In this document: positions 7,447 to 16,803 of the stretch, piece after piece
Layout of the letters: every line of letters starts with the position of its first letter
Numbering within the stretch: position 1 is the stretch's first letter
From: Chryseobacterium lactis
Lineage (GTDB): Bacteria > Bacteroidota > Bacteroidia > Flavobacteriales > Weeksellaceae
Direction of reading: 5' to 3'
Assembly: GCF_003815875.1 (NCBI RefSeq)
Contig: NZ_CP033924.1
Location: 3,348,001-3,412,000, forward strand
Length of the DNA: 64,000 bases
Position numbers and translations under genes: made by a program
Notes under the pieces: generated by a model
Told to the model about the DNA's origin: nothing
Seen by the model: only the letters and a program-made list of their open reading frames with translations
Database searches by the model: none

Positions 7447-10400
7447 ATGGCAAAACGTACAGATATAAAAACAATTTTAGTAATCGGTTCAGGACCTATC
7501 ATCATTGGTCAGGCAGCTGAATTTGACTACGCAGGAACGCAGGCTTGTCTGTCTTTGAAAGAAGAAGGCTACAAGGTAATTTTGATCAACTCAAACCCTG
7601 CAACAATTATGACGGATGTAGAAATCGCAGATAAAGTATATATCGAGCCGATTTCATTACAGTTTGTAAGCCACATCATCAGAAAAGAGCGTCCCGATGC
7701 ATTATTACCAACCTTGGGAGGGCAGACAGGATTGAATATGGCAGTTGAGTTGGAAAAATCAGGAATTCTTGAAGAATGCAAAGTGGAGGTATTAGGTACA
7801 ACACTTTCTGCAATCAACAGAGCTGAAGACAGAGATCTTTTCCGTGAGTTGATGAGAGAATTGAACGAACCTGTTCCTGAATCTGATATCGTAAATACGG
7901 TGGAAGGAGCGCTTTCTTTCGCTGAGAATATCGGATATCCTGTGATCGTTCGTCCTGCCTTTACGATGGGAGGTACCGGAGGTGGTATCGCTTCTAATGA
8001 GGTTGAATTAAAAGAAATTGCTGAACTTGGGTTAAAATACAGCCCTGTTACACAATGTCTTATCGAAAAATCAATCGCAGGTTTCAAAGAGATTGAATAC
8101 GAAGTAATGCGTGATGCAAACGACAACGCCATTGTGGTTTGTAACATGGAAAACATAGATCCGGTTGGAGTTCACACAGGAGATTCAATCGTAGTAGCGC
8201 CTTCTCAGACACTTTCAGACAGAGAGTATCAATTGTTGAGAAATGCTTCTTTAAAAATCATCAGAGCATTAGGAATTGAAGGTGGATGTAACGTACAGTT
8301 GGCATTAGACCCACATTCATTCGAATACTATATCATCGAGGTAAACCCTAGAGTTTCCCGATCATCAGCACTAGCAAGTAAGGCGACAGGATACCCGATT
8401 GCAAAAATCGCTGCGAAAATCGCTGTAGGATTGACGCTGGATGAAATTATGAATCCGGTAACTGGAAAAACATACGCATGTTTTGAGCCGGCTCTTGACT
8501 ATGTAGTAACGAAATTCCCAAGATTCCCATTCGATAAATTCGAAACTGCAGACAGAAGACTTTCTACACAGATGAAAGCGACTGGTGAAGTAATGGCGAT
8601 CGGAAGAAACCTTGAAGAATCTTTACAAAAAGCAATCCGTTCACTGGAAACAGGAATCAAGCATTTAGGATTAAAGACAAAACAAGCTCAGGCACTTACT
8701 GCTGAAGAAATCGAAAGAAGAATCAGAGTTTGTGATGATGAGAGATTATTCATCATAGGAGATGCTTTAAGAAGAGGATACGACTGGGAACAAATCGTAG
8801 AATGGAGCAAAATTGATAAGTTCTTCATCTGGAAACTAAAAAAATTAGTAGACTTCGAAAAAATTATCGCTGAAAATAAATTCGATAAAGAAACATTAAT
8901 CGAGGCTAAGAGATTAGGTTTTGCAGATATCAATATCGCGGTCCTTTGGGATGTAAAAGAGCGTGAAGTTTTCAACTTCAGAAAAGAAAACGGAATAATG
9001 CCGGTTTACAAAATGGTAGACACGTGTGCCGCTGAGTTTGAATCTGAAACCCCTTACTTCTACGGAACTTACGAAGAAGAAAACGAAAGTGTTGTTTCAG
9101 ACAAAGAAAAGATCATTGTACTGGGCTCAGGACCTATCAGAATCGGTCAGGGAGTTGAATTTGACTACGCGACAGTTCACTCGGTTTGGGCGATCAAAGA
9201 AATGGGTTACGAAGCAATTATCATCAACAATAACCCTGAAACAGTTTCTACAGACTTCTCAATCTCTGATAAACTATACTTCGAGCCATTAACGGAAGAA
9301 GATGTAATGAACATCATCGAGCTTGAAAAACCTAAAGGAGTAGTTGTACAGTTCGGAGGACAGACAGCGATCAACCTTGCAGATAAATTAGCTTCTCACG
9401 GAGTACAGATCTTAGGAACTTCGCTGGAAGATCTTGACAGAGCTGAAAACAGAGATAAATTCGAAAAAGCACTTCAGGAGATGGGAATTCCTCAGCCAAA
9501 CGGAAGAACTTCCACTTCGAAAGAAGAAGCTATAAAAATTGCGAACGAAATCGGTTACCCGGTATTGGTTCGTCCAAGCTACGTTCTTGGAGGTAGAGCA
9601 ATGGAAATTGTATATGCAGAAGCAGAACTGGCCCATTATATGGAAAATGCGGTAGATGCGAGCCCTGAACATCCTGTTTTGGTTGACAAATACATGGTTG
9701 GAAAGGAAATTGAAGTTGATGCAATCTGTGATGGTGAAACAGTAGTAATTCCAGGAATTATGGAACACATCGAAAGAGCGGGAGTTCACTCCGGAGACTC
9801 TATCGCAGTGTATCCACCACAGAATATTTCACAAAGCGAAATCGATACTTTAGTAGATTATACAAAAAGACTGGCAAAAGGATTGAAGGTGATCGGATTG
9901 ATGAATATCCAGTACGTTCTTTTTGAAGGAAATGTTTATGTGATCGAAGTAAACCCACGTTCTTCAAGAACGGTTCCTTTCTTATCTAAAATCACAGAAG
10001 TTCCGATGGCGAACCTTGCTACAAAAGCAATTTTAGGACAAAAACTGAAAGATCTTGGATATAAAGATGGTTTAGTACCAAATAAAGAAGGCGTTTTTGT
10101 AAAAGTTCCTGTGTTCTCTTTCTCAAAACTAACGAAAGTGGATATCTCTCTAGGACCAGAAATGAAGTCTACAGGAGAGGTTATGGGGAAAGATACAACA
10201 CTTGAAAAGGCACTTTATAAAGGATTGGTTGCAGCAGGAAGAAAAGTTCCGATGCATGGTTCTATCCTGTTTACTGTAGCAGACAAGCATAAGGAAGAAG
10301 CAGCTGATCTGGCAGCAAGATTCCATGAAGTAGGATTCAGAATCTGGGCGACGGAAGGAACTGCAAAATTCTTCGAACAAAAAGGAATTCCTTGTAAAAT

Positions 10401-10629
10401 AGGATACAAAATCGGCGAAGAAAGTGTAAACCTTATCGACCTGATCCAGAAAGGAAAAGTTCAGTATGTAGTCAATACCACTACAAAAGGGAAGCAAGCT
10501 GAAAGAGACGGATTCCAGATCAGAAGAATGAGTGTGGAAAACGGTGTTCCTTGTTTAACTTCGATGGATACGGTAGAAGCCATTCTGAAAGTAATCGAAA
10601 GCATGAGCTTCAAAATGGAGACGATGTAA
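7447..10629 (+). CDS. carB: carbamoyl phosphate synthase large subunit
   Basis: At 1060 residues it has the usual full length. Two homologous halves each carry an ATP-grasp domain: the first begins with [20 protein letters not shown], the second (about residue 555) with [26 protein letters not shown] and [12 protein letters not shown] are seen in the second half. The C-terminal MGS-like domain (about 930-1060) is the allosteric region in known enzymes. With CarA it forms carbamoyl phosphate from bicarbonate, ammonia and two ATP. A strong terminator follows at 10654. Confidence 0.95.
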   Translation: MAKRTDIKTILVIGSGPIIIGQAAEFDYAGTQACLSLKEEGYKVILINSNPATIMTDVEIADKVYIEPISLQFVSHIIRKERPDALLPTLGGQTGLNMAVELEKSGILEECKVEVLGTTLSAINRAEDRDLFRELMRELNEPVPESDIVNTVEGALSFAENIGYPVIVRPAFTMGGTGGGIASNEVELKEIAELGLKYSPVTQCLIEKSIAGFKEIEYEVMRDANDNAIVVCNMENIDPVGVHTGDSIVVAPSQTLSDREYQLLRNASLKIIRALGIEGGCNVQLALDPHSFEYYIIEVNPRVSRSSALASKATGYPIAKIAAKIAVGLTLDEIMNPVTGKTYACFEPALDYVVTKFPRFPFDKFETADRRLSTQMKATGEVMAIGRNLEESLQKAIRSLETGIKHLGLKTKQAQALTAEEIERRIRVCDDERLFIIGDALRRGYDWEQIVEWSKIDKFFIWKLKKLVDFEKIIAENKFDKETLIEAKRLGFADINIAVLWDVKEREVFNFRKENGIMPVYKMVDTCAAEFESETPYFYGTYEEENESVVSDKEKIIVLGSGPIRIGQGVEFDYATVHSVWAIKEMGYEAIIINNNPETVSTDFSISDKLYFEPLTEEDVMNIIELEKPKGVVVQFGGQTAINLADKLASHGVQILGTSLEDLDRAENRDKFEKALQEMGIPQPNGRTSTSKEEAIKIANEIGYPVLVRPSYVLGGRAMEIVYAEAELAHYMENAVDASPEHPVLVDKYMVGKEIEVDAICDGETVVIPGIMEHIERAGVHSGDSIAVYPPQNISQSEIDTLVDYTKRLAKGLKVIGLMNIQYVLFEGNVYVIEVNPRSSRTVPFLSKITEVPMANLATKAILGQKLKDLGYKDGLVPNKEGVFVKVPVFSFSKLTKVDISLGPEMKSTGEVMGKDTTLEKALYKGLVAAGRKVPMHGSILFTVADKHKEEAADLAARFHEVGFRIWATEGTAKFFEQKGIPCKIGYKIGEESVNLIDLIQKGKVQYVVNTTTKGKQAERDGFQIRRMSVENGVPCLTSMDTVEAILKVIESMSFKMETM

Positions 10630-10653
10630 TTTCGGATTAAAATATTTTTTACA

Positions 10654-10684
10654 ACGCACCTTATTTTTTAGGGTGCGTTTTTTA
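10654..10684 (+). terminator. intrinsic terminator after carB
   Basis: ACGCACC (10654-10660) pairs with GGTGCGT (10672-10678) across an A/T loop, followed by TTTTT. It closes the pyrB-carA-carB transcription unit. Confidence 0.8.
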
Positions 10685-10700
10685 TTTTGTGGAATATTTA

Positions 10701-10733
10701 AACCTAACAGGTTTTTAAAACCTGTTAGGTTTT
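10701..10733. repeat. 33-bp perfect palindrome
   Basis: AACCTAACAGGTTTT followed by AAAACCTGTTAGGTT forms a near-perfect palindrome. It is not followed by a T-run beyond its own end and lies behind the carB terminator. It resembles palindromes that are dispersed through flavobacterial genomes. Confidence 0.55.
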
Positions 10734-10852
10734 ATACTTTGCAAAGCAACTTTAGGATAATTCAAATGTGTAGCTTCGTAAGTTTTTTACAGTTTATTTG
10801 ATAAATTTGTATTAAACACATAATGTTTGAAACGTAATAACTTTTTTAACAG

Positions 10853-11689
10853 ATGGACAAAAAAGCAATACAAATTTTACTTGAAACAATAAAAAAGGCC
10901 CAAACAGAAAGTTTAAGCGACTGGTTTTACTGGGATACCTACATACAATATATTTCCAAAGAAGATTTTGAATATGCAAAGAAACATTCGGTAATGTATG
11001 ATCAAGAAAATGTCAGTCACGACGAAATTTGCAGAAGAATTAAAATAGCTGTTGCAAGGATTGATAAGCAAGACGTTGTGAATGCATTTCTTTATAGTTT
11101 AACCAAAAGACAATTAGAATACCGTTCTTTTTTGTCAAGTTATTGTATTGGAAAATCGTTACCGGAACATAGCTTTGCTGCAAGTCCGAAGCCTAATGAA
11201 GGAATTTGTGCCGTTTGTGGACTTCACACTTATGAATTTGAACAGCCGGTTGAATTCAATACCATCAATTATTTTAAATATAAAGACGGAGCTTGCTTTG
11301 ATAATCTGATCCAGGTCTTGTTTGATCTCGAACAATTCCCGGAGCTTTCTGCTGTTAAACCAAACGAAAATGACCGCGAAATCCTGGATGAACTAAAAAA
11401 AATAATTGAAACGGCAGAATCTGACGATAGAATATCTAAACTTAAAAAGAAAATCTCTAAAACTTTCAAATCCAATGATGAAGAGCGGCAAGGAGTGCTG
11501 GAGATTTTAGGAGTCATTGGAATTTTACATGATGACCAACATTTTGGATATGCCGATCAGTACGCTACCTATCCGGACAGAGAGCAGAGACCGATAAGAA
11601 ATGATGATGTCGGCTATCCTGCCAGATGGTGGCAGGGAAAGTTTGGAATTGATCAGGAAAAATGGGAGTATTGGTTTGGAAATAAATAA
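10853..11689 (+). CDS. hypothetical protein with a CxxC motif
   Basis: A 278-residue soluble protein that I do not recognise. It has no signal peptide or membrane segment. The centre has one CAVCGLH motif (about residue 122) that could be half a zinc site. A charged, Lys/Asp/Glu-rich helical stretch lies at about 175-210, and the C-terminus is Trp-rich (ARWWQGKFG, KWEYWFG). It stands alone behind the carB terminator and a palindrome. A TAAATTTG box (10802-10809) could be its -7 element, without a clear -33. Large composite hypothetical proteins of this kind are sometimes immunity or sensing proteins, but nothing here proves it. Confidence 0.75.
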   Translation: MDKKAIQILLETIKKAQTESLSDWFYWDTYIQYISKEDFEYAKKHSVMYDQENVSHDEICRRIKIAVARIDKQDVVNAFLYSLTKRQLEYRSFLSSYCIGKSLPEHSFAASPKPNEGICAVCGLHTYEFEQPVEFNTINYFKYKDGACFDNLIQVLFDLEQFPELSAVKPNENDREILDELKKIIETAESDDRISKLKKKISKTFKSNDEERQGVLEILGVIGILHDDQHFGYADQYATYPDREQRPIRNDDVGYPARWWQGKFGIDQEKWEYWFGNK

Positions 11690-11746
11690 TATGATATTTT
11701 CGGTCTTAAGTAGTATATTTCATTTTTGTTTAAACCTAATAATCCT

Positions 11747-12571
11747 ATGAAAATTTATATTTTATTATTGATCTTAATTTTCAGTACAAATTCAGCTTTT
11801 GCCCAGAAAAAAGAATTCCGCGATGACAAAGTTGATACCTTAATGTTTGTCAACAACCGGAAAATAGTAAATAGTCTTAATACTGAGCCTTTCCTGAAAA
11901 AGATATTCTCAAAAGATAATTTACAAATCCCTTACAGGCTTTTAACTCCAAAAAATAATGTAAAGACTAAAAAATTTCCATTGGTTATTACGTTTCATAA
12001 TTCAACCAGAATCGGAACGGATAACGAAAATCAACTCGAACCGTTTGCTAAAATCTGGTTAAGAGATGATATTTACAGCAAATATGAATGCTATGTTATA
12101 GCACCACAATTCAGTAAACGTTCTTCCAATTATGAGAATAATGCTGAAAATATACTGATTTCAAAACCATCAGATGAAGCTGTTGCAGTATTGGATTTAA
12201 TAAAAAATGTAGAAAAGGAATATCCAAATATTGATAAGAATAGAATTTATTTAATAGGATATTCAATGGGAGCTTCAACAGCGCAGAACTTGATGAGTCT
12301 TCAACCTGATACTTTTGCTGCCGAAGTTTCTGTGGCAGCCGTTCCGGATCTTTCCCATCTTGAGAAAGTAAATAAGAAAAATATCTGGTTGATTCATGGT
12401 GCAAAGGATCAAGAAAATCCTTACGTCGGAAGTGTTGAGCTATTCAACAAACTTTCGTTAGATCCTAATGTGATTTTCACGACTTTCAATCATCTCAATC
12501 ACAATAATATTGTTATTCCTTTTTTATTAACAGAAGAAATACCGAAATGGTTGTTTGGAAAACATAAATAA
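11747..12571 (+). CDS. secreted alpha/beta hydrolase, esterase-like
   Basis: It has 274 residues from ATG 11747; an upstream in-frame TTG at 11726 would bury the signal peptide, so the ATG is preferred. The signal peptide is MKIYILLLILIFSTNSAFAQ. The nucleophile elbow GYSMGAS supplies the Ser, and LIHGAKDQENP near the end fits the acid region with His in FNHLNHNN. It resembles PHB-depolymerase/feruloyl-esterase-like enzymes that hydrolyse ester bonds in the periplasm. The substrate is not inferable. A DUF1801 gene follows after 11 bases. Confidence 0.75.
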   Translation: MKIYILLLILIFSTNSAFAQKKEFRDDKVDTLMFVNNRKIVNSLNTEPFLKKIFSKDNLQIPYRLLTPKNNVKTKKFPLVITFHNSTRIGTDNENQLEPFAKIWLRDDIYSKYECYVIAPQFSKRSSNYENNAENILISKPSDEAVAVLDLIKNVEKEYPNIDKNRIYLIGYSMGASTAQNLMSLQPDTFAAEVSVAAVPDLSHLEKVNKKNIWLIHGAKDQENPYVGSVELFNKLSLDPNVIFTTFNHLNHNNIVIPFLLTEEIPKWLFGKHK

Positions 12572-12582
12572 AAGAAAGTGGT

Positions 12583-13008
12583 ATGAATATCCGGCAACAA
12601 ATAGAAAACTACATTATCGCCCAACCAGAGCCCAAACGTAATGATATGCAGGGACTTCATGAGCGCATATTACAAATTCTACCCTCATGTAAATTATGGT
12701 TTCTGGATGGTAAAAACGAGCAAGGTAAATTGGTTTCCAATTCTAATATAGGATACGGCTCGTACCTCATAAAATATGCTGACGGCACAACCAAAGAATT
12801 CTACCGTATCGGGATCAGTGCCAATACAACCGGAATTTCAGTATATATTATGGGAATCAGCGATAAAAATTATCTGCCTCAAACTTATGGAAAAAGAATA
12901 GGTAAGGCAACCGTAACCGGATATTGCATCAAATTTAAAGCATTGAAAGAGATCAATATTGAAATTCTTGAAGATGCGATACAGTATGGTATTCAACCTG
13001 GATTTTAA
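12583..13008 (+). CDS. DUF1801 family protein
   Basis: It has 141 residues, cytosolic. The pattern LHERILQILPSCKLWF then GYGSYLIKYADGTTKEF and KRIGKATVTGYCIKFKALKEIN fits the DUF1801/YdhG-like fold, a small domain related to frataxin-like structures with no settled biochemical role. It lies 11 bases behind the esterase gene and converges on the AraC regulator. No terminator was seen in the 28-base gap between the convergent genes. Confidence 0.75.
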   Translation: MNIRQQIENYIIAQPEPKRNDMQGLHERILQILPSCKLWFLDGKNEQGKLVSNSNIGYGSYLIKYADGTTKEFYRIGISANTTGISVYIMGISDKNYLPQTYGKRIGKATVTGYCIKFKALKEINIEILEDAIQYGIQPGF

Positions 13009-13036
13009 ACTCTTACAAAGATGTTAAACTATCTGG

Positions 13037-14191
13037 CTATTCTCCGGATGATATATCAATGGTAATATTCTTGGCATAAACACTCGGAGATATACCCGTG
13101 ATTTTTTTAAAATTCCGGTTAAAACTGGTTTTAGAATTAAATCCACACTCAAAGGCCAGTGACAACAGGGTATATTGCCGGCTTTCGGGTTTTGATAGTA
13201 ATTGTTTGAAAGCTTCTATCCTGAAAGTATTGATATAGTCATAAAAGTTTTTGCCTTCTTTTGAATTGATGACCTGTGAAAGAGTTCCCGGCGGAATGTT
13301 CAGCATTCCGGCCAGATCTCCTAAAGTGAGTTCAGGATCCTTATAAGATTCCTGTTCTTCCATTAAAACCACCAGTTGGGCTTGGATTTCAGAAGCCTTA
13401 TCTTCATCCACTTTTGTTTTTTCATACTTAATGCGGTCCGCAGATGCTGCAATATGATCAGGTTCTTCCGATTGAACAGATGTTTCAAGAATTGTAGGAA
13501 GGAATACTTCGTGTGGTGATAATATATCTGAAAAAATTCCTGTCTGTCGGATTCCGAAATATCCGATAAAGAAGATAAATAATGCAACTGCAACATACAG
13601 AGCTTGTGCCGATTGGGTAAAAATCACAACGATCCAAATTACACCCATTCCCGAAATAAGATATCGCATCCAGTTAAGTGTAATTTTATCTGTGTTGGAA
13701 AATTGCCCCACAATATTCCGTTGATGTCTGTTAAGCAGGATTAGTGAAAGGATTACATACACAACACCTGAAATCATAATACAGGTAACCATCCCATGAA
13801 ATAGAGGGGTGAAAGCTGATAATGCTGAGGTACTCGAGTGTACTTCAGGGAGTACAAAAGCCAATATAAATGCCACCAAAATAGCTGGAATAAAATGAAG
13901 CAGATAAAACCTTCTGTAACGCTGCTGCCCACTTAAAAATAAAATATACAGGTATAAAAAAGGACCATGAAGGAACGGTAACGGTAATTCCCATCCTACG
14001 AGTACCGGAGTTTTATATGCCAATCCTGAAGCGTACCATGCAATAAAGATCAAATGCACTAAGGCGAAAAAAAACCAAATGCTCAAAATTTTGTCTGCAC
14101 CGGTTTTCTTCCGCTTACTGATCAACATGATGAAAAGAAAAAGCGAAATTGAAATTCCAGCTACGTAAATAAGTTGCCAGCCTGTTGCCAT
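13037..14191 (-). CDS. membrane-anchored AraC-family regulator
   Basis: It has 384 residues. Seven or so hydrophobic segments cover about 1-215 (for example LIYVAGISISLFLFIMLI near the start), followed by a linker and a C-terminal AraC/XylS double helix-turn-helix (about 275-375). The second HTH carries SLAFECGFNSKTSFNRNFKK. Such proteins sense a signal in or at the inner membrane and act directly on DNA. It is probably the regulator of neighbouring genes or of itself; the two minus-strand genes upstream (outer-membrane-like protein and lipoprotein esterase) are candidates. Confidence 0.88.
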   Translation of the reverse strand: MATGWQLIYVAGISISLFLFIMLISKRKKTGADKILSIWFFFALVHLIFIAWYASGLAYKTPVLVGWELPLPFLHGPFLYLYILFLSGQQRYRRFYLLHFIPAILVAFILAFVLPEVHSSTSALSAFTPLFHGMVTCIMISGVVYVILSLILLNRHQRNIVGQFSNTDKITLNWMRYLISGMGVIWIVVIFTQSAQALYVAVALFIFFIGYFGIRQTGIFSDILSPHEVFLPTILETSVQSEEPDHIAASADRIKYEKTKVDEDKASEIQAQLVVLMEEQESYKDPELTLGDLAGMLNIPPGTLSQVINSKEGKNFYDYINTFRIEAFKQLLSKPESRQYTLLSLAFECGFNSKTSFNRNFKKITGISPSVYAKNITIDISSGE

Positions 14192-14295
14192 TATTATAAC
14201 AAATCAAAAAGTAAAAGTAGTAAATAAAAGGCTGTAATAATTTTTTTTTGATAAACGAATCTCTGATCAGGAGGTTGTCATTGATCTGCTTTTTA

Positions 14296-14862
14296 TTAAT
14301 ATAATTTAATGCCTATTCCCATTTCAAGATACACGAGATTCGTTAAAGTTCCTTGTGGATAATATTGAATAGGGCTTAATGGACAGTAAATTCTTGTATC
14401 AAATGTATATCTTTTTTTACCCAATGAAAATTCATACATCAGGCCATAATCCGCGACTGTACTGCGGGTACTCACTGTTATTTTATCCAGATCAGGATTT
14501 TCCATGGTTTCTTTAAAGGTGATATGTCTGATGCCTCCCAACACAAATAAGCTATGGCGTGCTTTTCTCCTTTTTCCATAGAGTGAATACCCTACGCCAA
14601 ATTTTTGTGATAATGAATAATTATAATTGGTTGTGATATAGTCCGGCGTATTTTCGAATAACAAAAAGCTTAGCATTGAATGTGAAGCTATTGAAAATCT
14701 ATGATCAAGCGAATGGAGAACCATAACTGATAGAGTAGGTTTTATCGGAGTCCCAGTTGCTCCGACGGCCGGTTTTATTTCAAAAGTTGATTTTTGTTTG
14801 GCAGAATCCTGAGCCTGCATACATGAGGCCGTGATAAAAAGAAAAGTAAATATTAGACGCAT
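14296..14862 (-). CDS. hypothetical secreted beta-barrel-like protein
   Basis: It has 188 residues with a signal peptide, MRLIFTFLFITASCMQAQ. The mature part alternates polar and hydrophobic residues with many aromatic residues and ends in KLY, suggesting short beta strands as in small outer-membrane barrels. No named family was recognised. It starts 8 bases after the stop of the lipoprotein esterase gene, so the two form an operon. Confidence 0.65.
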   Translation of the reverse strand: MRLIFTFLFITASCMQAQDSAKQKSTFEIKPAVGATGTPIKPTLSVMVLHSLDHRFSIASHSMLSFLLFENTPDYITTNYNYSLSQKFGVGYSLYGKRRKARHSLFVLGGIRHITFKETMENPDLDKITVSTRSTVADYGLMYEFSLGKKRYTFDTRIYCPLSPIQYYPQGTLTNLVYLEMGIGIKLY

Positions 14863-14870
14863 ACTACATA

Positions 14871-15665
14871 TTAATGTTGTTGAAAATAAAAGGAAATAGC
14901 CTCTCTGATATTCGGCTTTTTAGAACCAAGATGATCGAGTCCCTTAGCGATCTTATATTCCTGGGAAAAGCCTTTGTAATACCGATCCAGGATCTGTCGG
15001 AGTGCTTCTATAGGCGGTCGTATTCCGCCTTCTTCAACTTCACCCGCAGCTAGAAAGAATCTACCATTTCGGGTTTGGTTGGCGATTCTGTTTTTTTTTT
15101 CATTACTGAGAACAATCTGATCTCCTATCCAAAGTGACGGACTCAGACAGAGGTAGTTGCCAAAAATATCAGGATAATTGGTAAAACAATATACTCCGAA
15201 TAAACCTCCGGCAGAATGCCCCAGAATTACCCGGTCTTCTCTGGAATCAGCAGCATGAAAGTCTTTTTCTAACTTGGGAATCAATTCATTATTAATCACC
15301 TTTACAAAGTCATCAGCAAGACCTTTTCCGTTCTTAAAAGGAACAGGAAGATAATCGTCCAGCCGGTCATTACCCCATCCGATTCCTACAACCAAAACAT
15401 CATCACGATGAAAATTCTCTGACTGCTTTTGTACTTCCCTTGCCACAAAATCAAAATCCCATTTTGAATCCAAAACATAAATGGTTTTGTATTCCGAAGC
15501 GGAAGGATAATTTTTAGGTAATGCAACTTTTATATGATAATTACTTCCGTTAATAGCTGAGCTGAGTGTAAATTCTTTTACAGATTCTTTATCAAATTCG
15601 TTTTCCCGGCAAGCCGTTAAAAATAATAGTAACAGACTGAAACAAGCAATATAATATTTGTCCAT
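14871..15665 (-). CDS. lipoprotein esterase, enterochelin-esterase-like fold
   Basis: It has 264 residues. The N-terminus is a lipoprotein signal with Cys in FLTACREN. The body fits the esterase D/Fes-like alpha/beta hydrolase family: KTIYVLDSKWDF, VVGIGWGNDR, and the nucleophile elbow GHSAGGLFG, with GLDHLGSK supplying a late His. It probably acts at the outer or inner membrane on an ester such as an acyl or siderophore substrate. It is followed by the small barrel-like gene and then by the AraC regulator. Confidence 0.78.
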   Translation of the reverse strand: MDKYYIACFSLLLLFLTACRENEFDKESVKEFTLSSAINGSNYHIKVALPKNYPSASEYKTIYVLDSKWDFDFVAREVQKQSENFHRDDVLVVGIGWGNDRLDDYLPVPFKNGKGLADDFVKVINNELIPKLEKDFHAADSREDRVILGHSAGGLFGVYCFTNYPDIFGNYLCLSPSLWIGDQIVLSNEKKNRIANQTRNGRFFLAAGEVEEGGIRPPIEALRQILDRYYKGFSQEYKIAKGLDHLGSKKPNIREAISFYFQQH

Positions 15666-16072
15666 GAGTTTTAGTTTTCAATTGTTATGATTTAATTATT
15701 AAAGGATAATGAGGCAAAAATACAGGTGTTATTTGACCCCTGCGCTCCATCTTATAAGGTGGTTCGTATTTTAAATTATTGTAAATCAATGAAGTGGATT
15801 TTGTCTGATCATCAGCCATAAGAGAATGTACAACCAAAATTCTTTTCCTTTTTTCTTCATTAATATTTTGAAAAATCGAAAGCTGAAAATGAATCAGGAG
15901 TTGTGAGAGATTTTCTGAAGATGATGGTATTTCGTTAAAAGAGATCCTGAAAAAACGGATTTTAAATTTAGGTTACTTTTTTGCCAATTTATTTATAAAT
16001 TAGAGCGTTAAAATTCAAGCTGTTAATGCGATTTAAAAACTGATAAAAATTCCACCAAATTAAAATAAAACC
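15666..16072. other. 407-base gap, no gene seen
   Basis: AT-rich spacer between divergent genes at 15665 and 16073. Short frames on both strands are interrupted and have no plausible start. No complete TTG/TANNTTTG promoter, hairpin terminator or long inverted repeat was seen. Confidence 0.5.
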
Positions 16073-16573
16073 ATGGCAGAATATCATGCAAAATCAAACA
16101 ATTCTTTATCTTTTGAAATTACAAAAGATGACCAATTGACAGGAAAGCTTACTTACAAAAGTTGGTTTACATTTAATGCCGAAATTGAAACTGCAGATCA
16201 TCAGCACTATCAGATTGAACCAAAAGGTTTTTGGGGAACTACAATTGAATTGAAAGACAGAGAAAAAGTGCTCTTAAAGTTCAGAATGAACTGGAATGGA
16301 GAAATTGTAGTCCAAACCTATTTTAACGGAATAAAAAAAGGATATATTTTCAAACACAGAGGCATTTTTAAAGAATCATTTGTACTTACAGATCCGGAGG
16401 GAACTGAGCTTTTGGTTATAAAGCCAAATTTTAAATGGACCAGTTTAAATTACGAATATACCATCACCACCAGCGAACTTTTTGAAACAGATTATGATAA
16501 AGACCTTGTACTGATCAATGCTCTACATTGTGCTAATTACTATATGTCGATGATAATGTCCGCGGTAATATAA
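16073..16573 (+). CDS. hypothetical protein, LURP-one/tubby-C-like beta fold suspected
   Basis: It has 166 residues, no signal peptide. The sequence is a series of beta strands with turns (GKLTYKSWFTFNAEIE, HYQIEPKGFWGTTIEL, EGTELLVIKPNFKW), reminiscent of the LURP-one/tubby C-terminal-like barrel. It ends with a hydrophobic helix (ALHCANYYMSMIMSAVI), which could associate with a membrane in that fold family. Assignment is by pattern only. Confidence 0.6.
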   Translation: MAEYHAKSNNSLSFEITKDDQLTGKLTYKSWFTFNAEIETADHQHYQIEPKGFWGTTIELKDREKVLLKFRMNWNGEIVVQTYFNGIKKGYIFKHRGIFKESFVLTDPEGTELLVIKPNFKWTSLNYEYTITTSELFETDYDKDLVLINALHCANYYMSMIMSAVI

Positions 16574-16669
16574 AAGAATGGTAAATTTTTCGGCTGGGAC
16601 ACGAATTATGAATCCCGAGAGAGCGAAGTAACCGAAAAATAGAAATAAAATATCATCATTTGATGAAAT

Positions 16670-16704
16670 AAAGGGTTTTTGATTATTCAATAACCCTTTG
16701 TTTA
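16670..16704 (+). terminator. possible terminator after the 166-residue gene
   Basis: AAAGGGTT (16670-16677) pairs with AACCCTTT (16692-16699), followed by GTTTAT. The T-run is interrupted, so efficiency is uncertain. Just upstream, TTTTTCGG and CCGAAAAA form another inverted pair around 16587-16640. Confidence 0.4.
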
Positions 16705-16803
16705 TGGGCTTTTTCGTAAAAATAGTTTTATGACTTCTATCATGTTTTTATTTAGAATTAATAAAAATAAAGTAATTTTGCGATACTAAGCTTAATTATA
16801 AAA

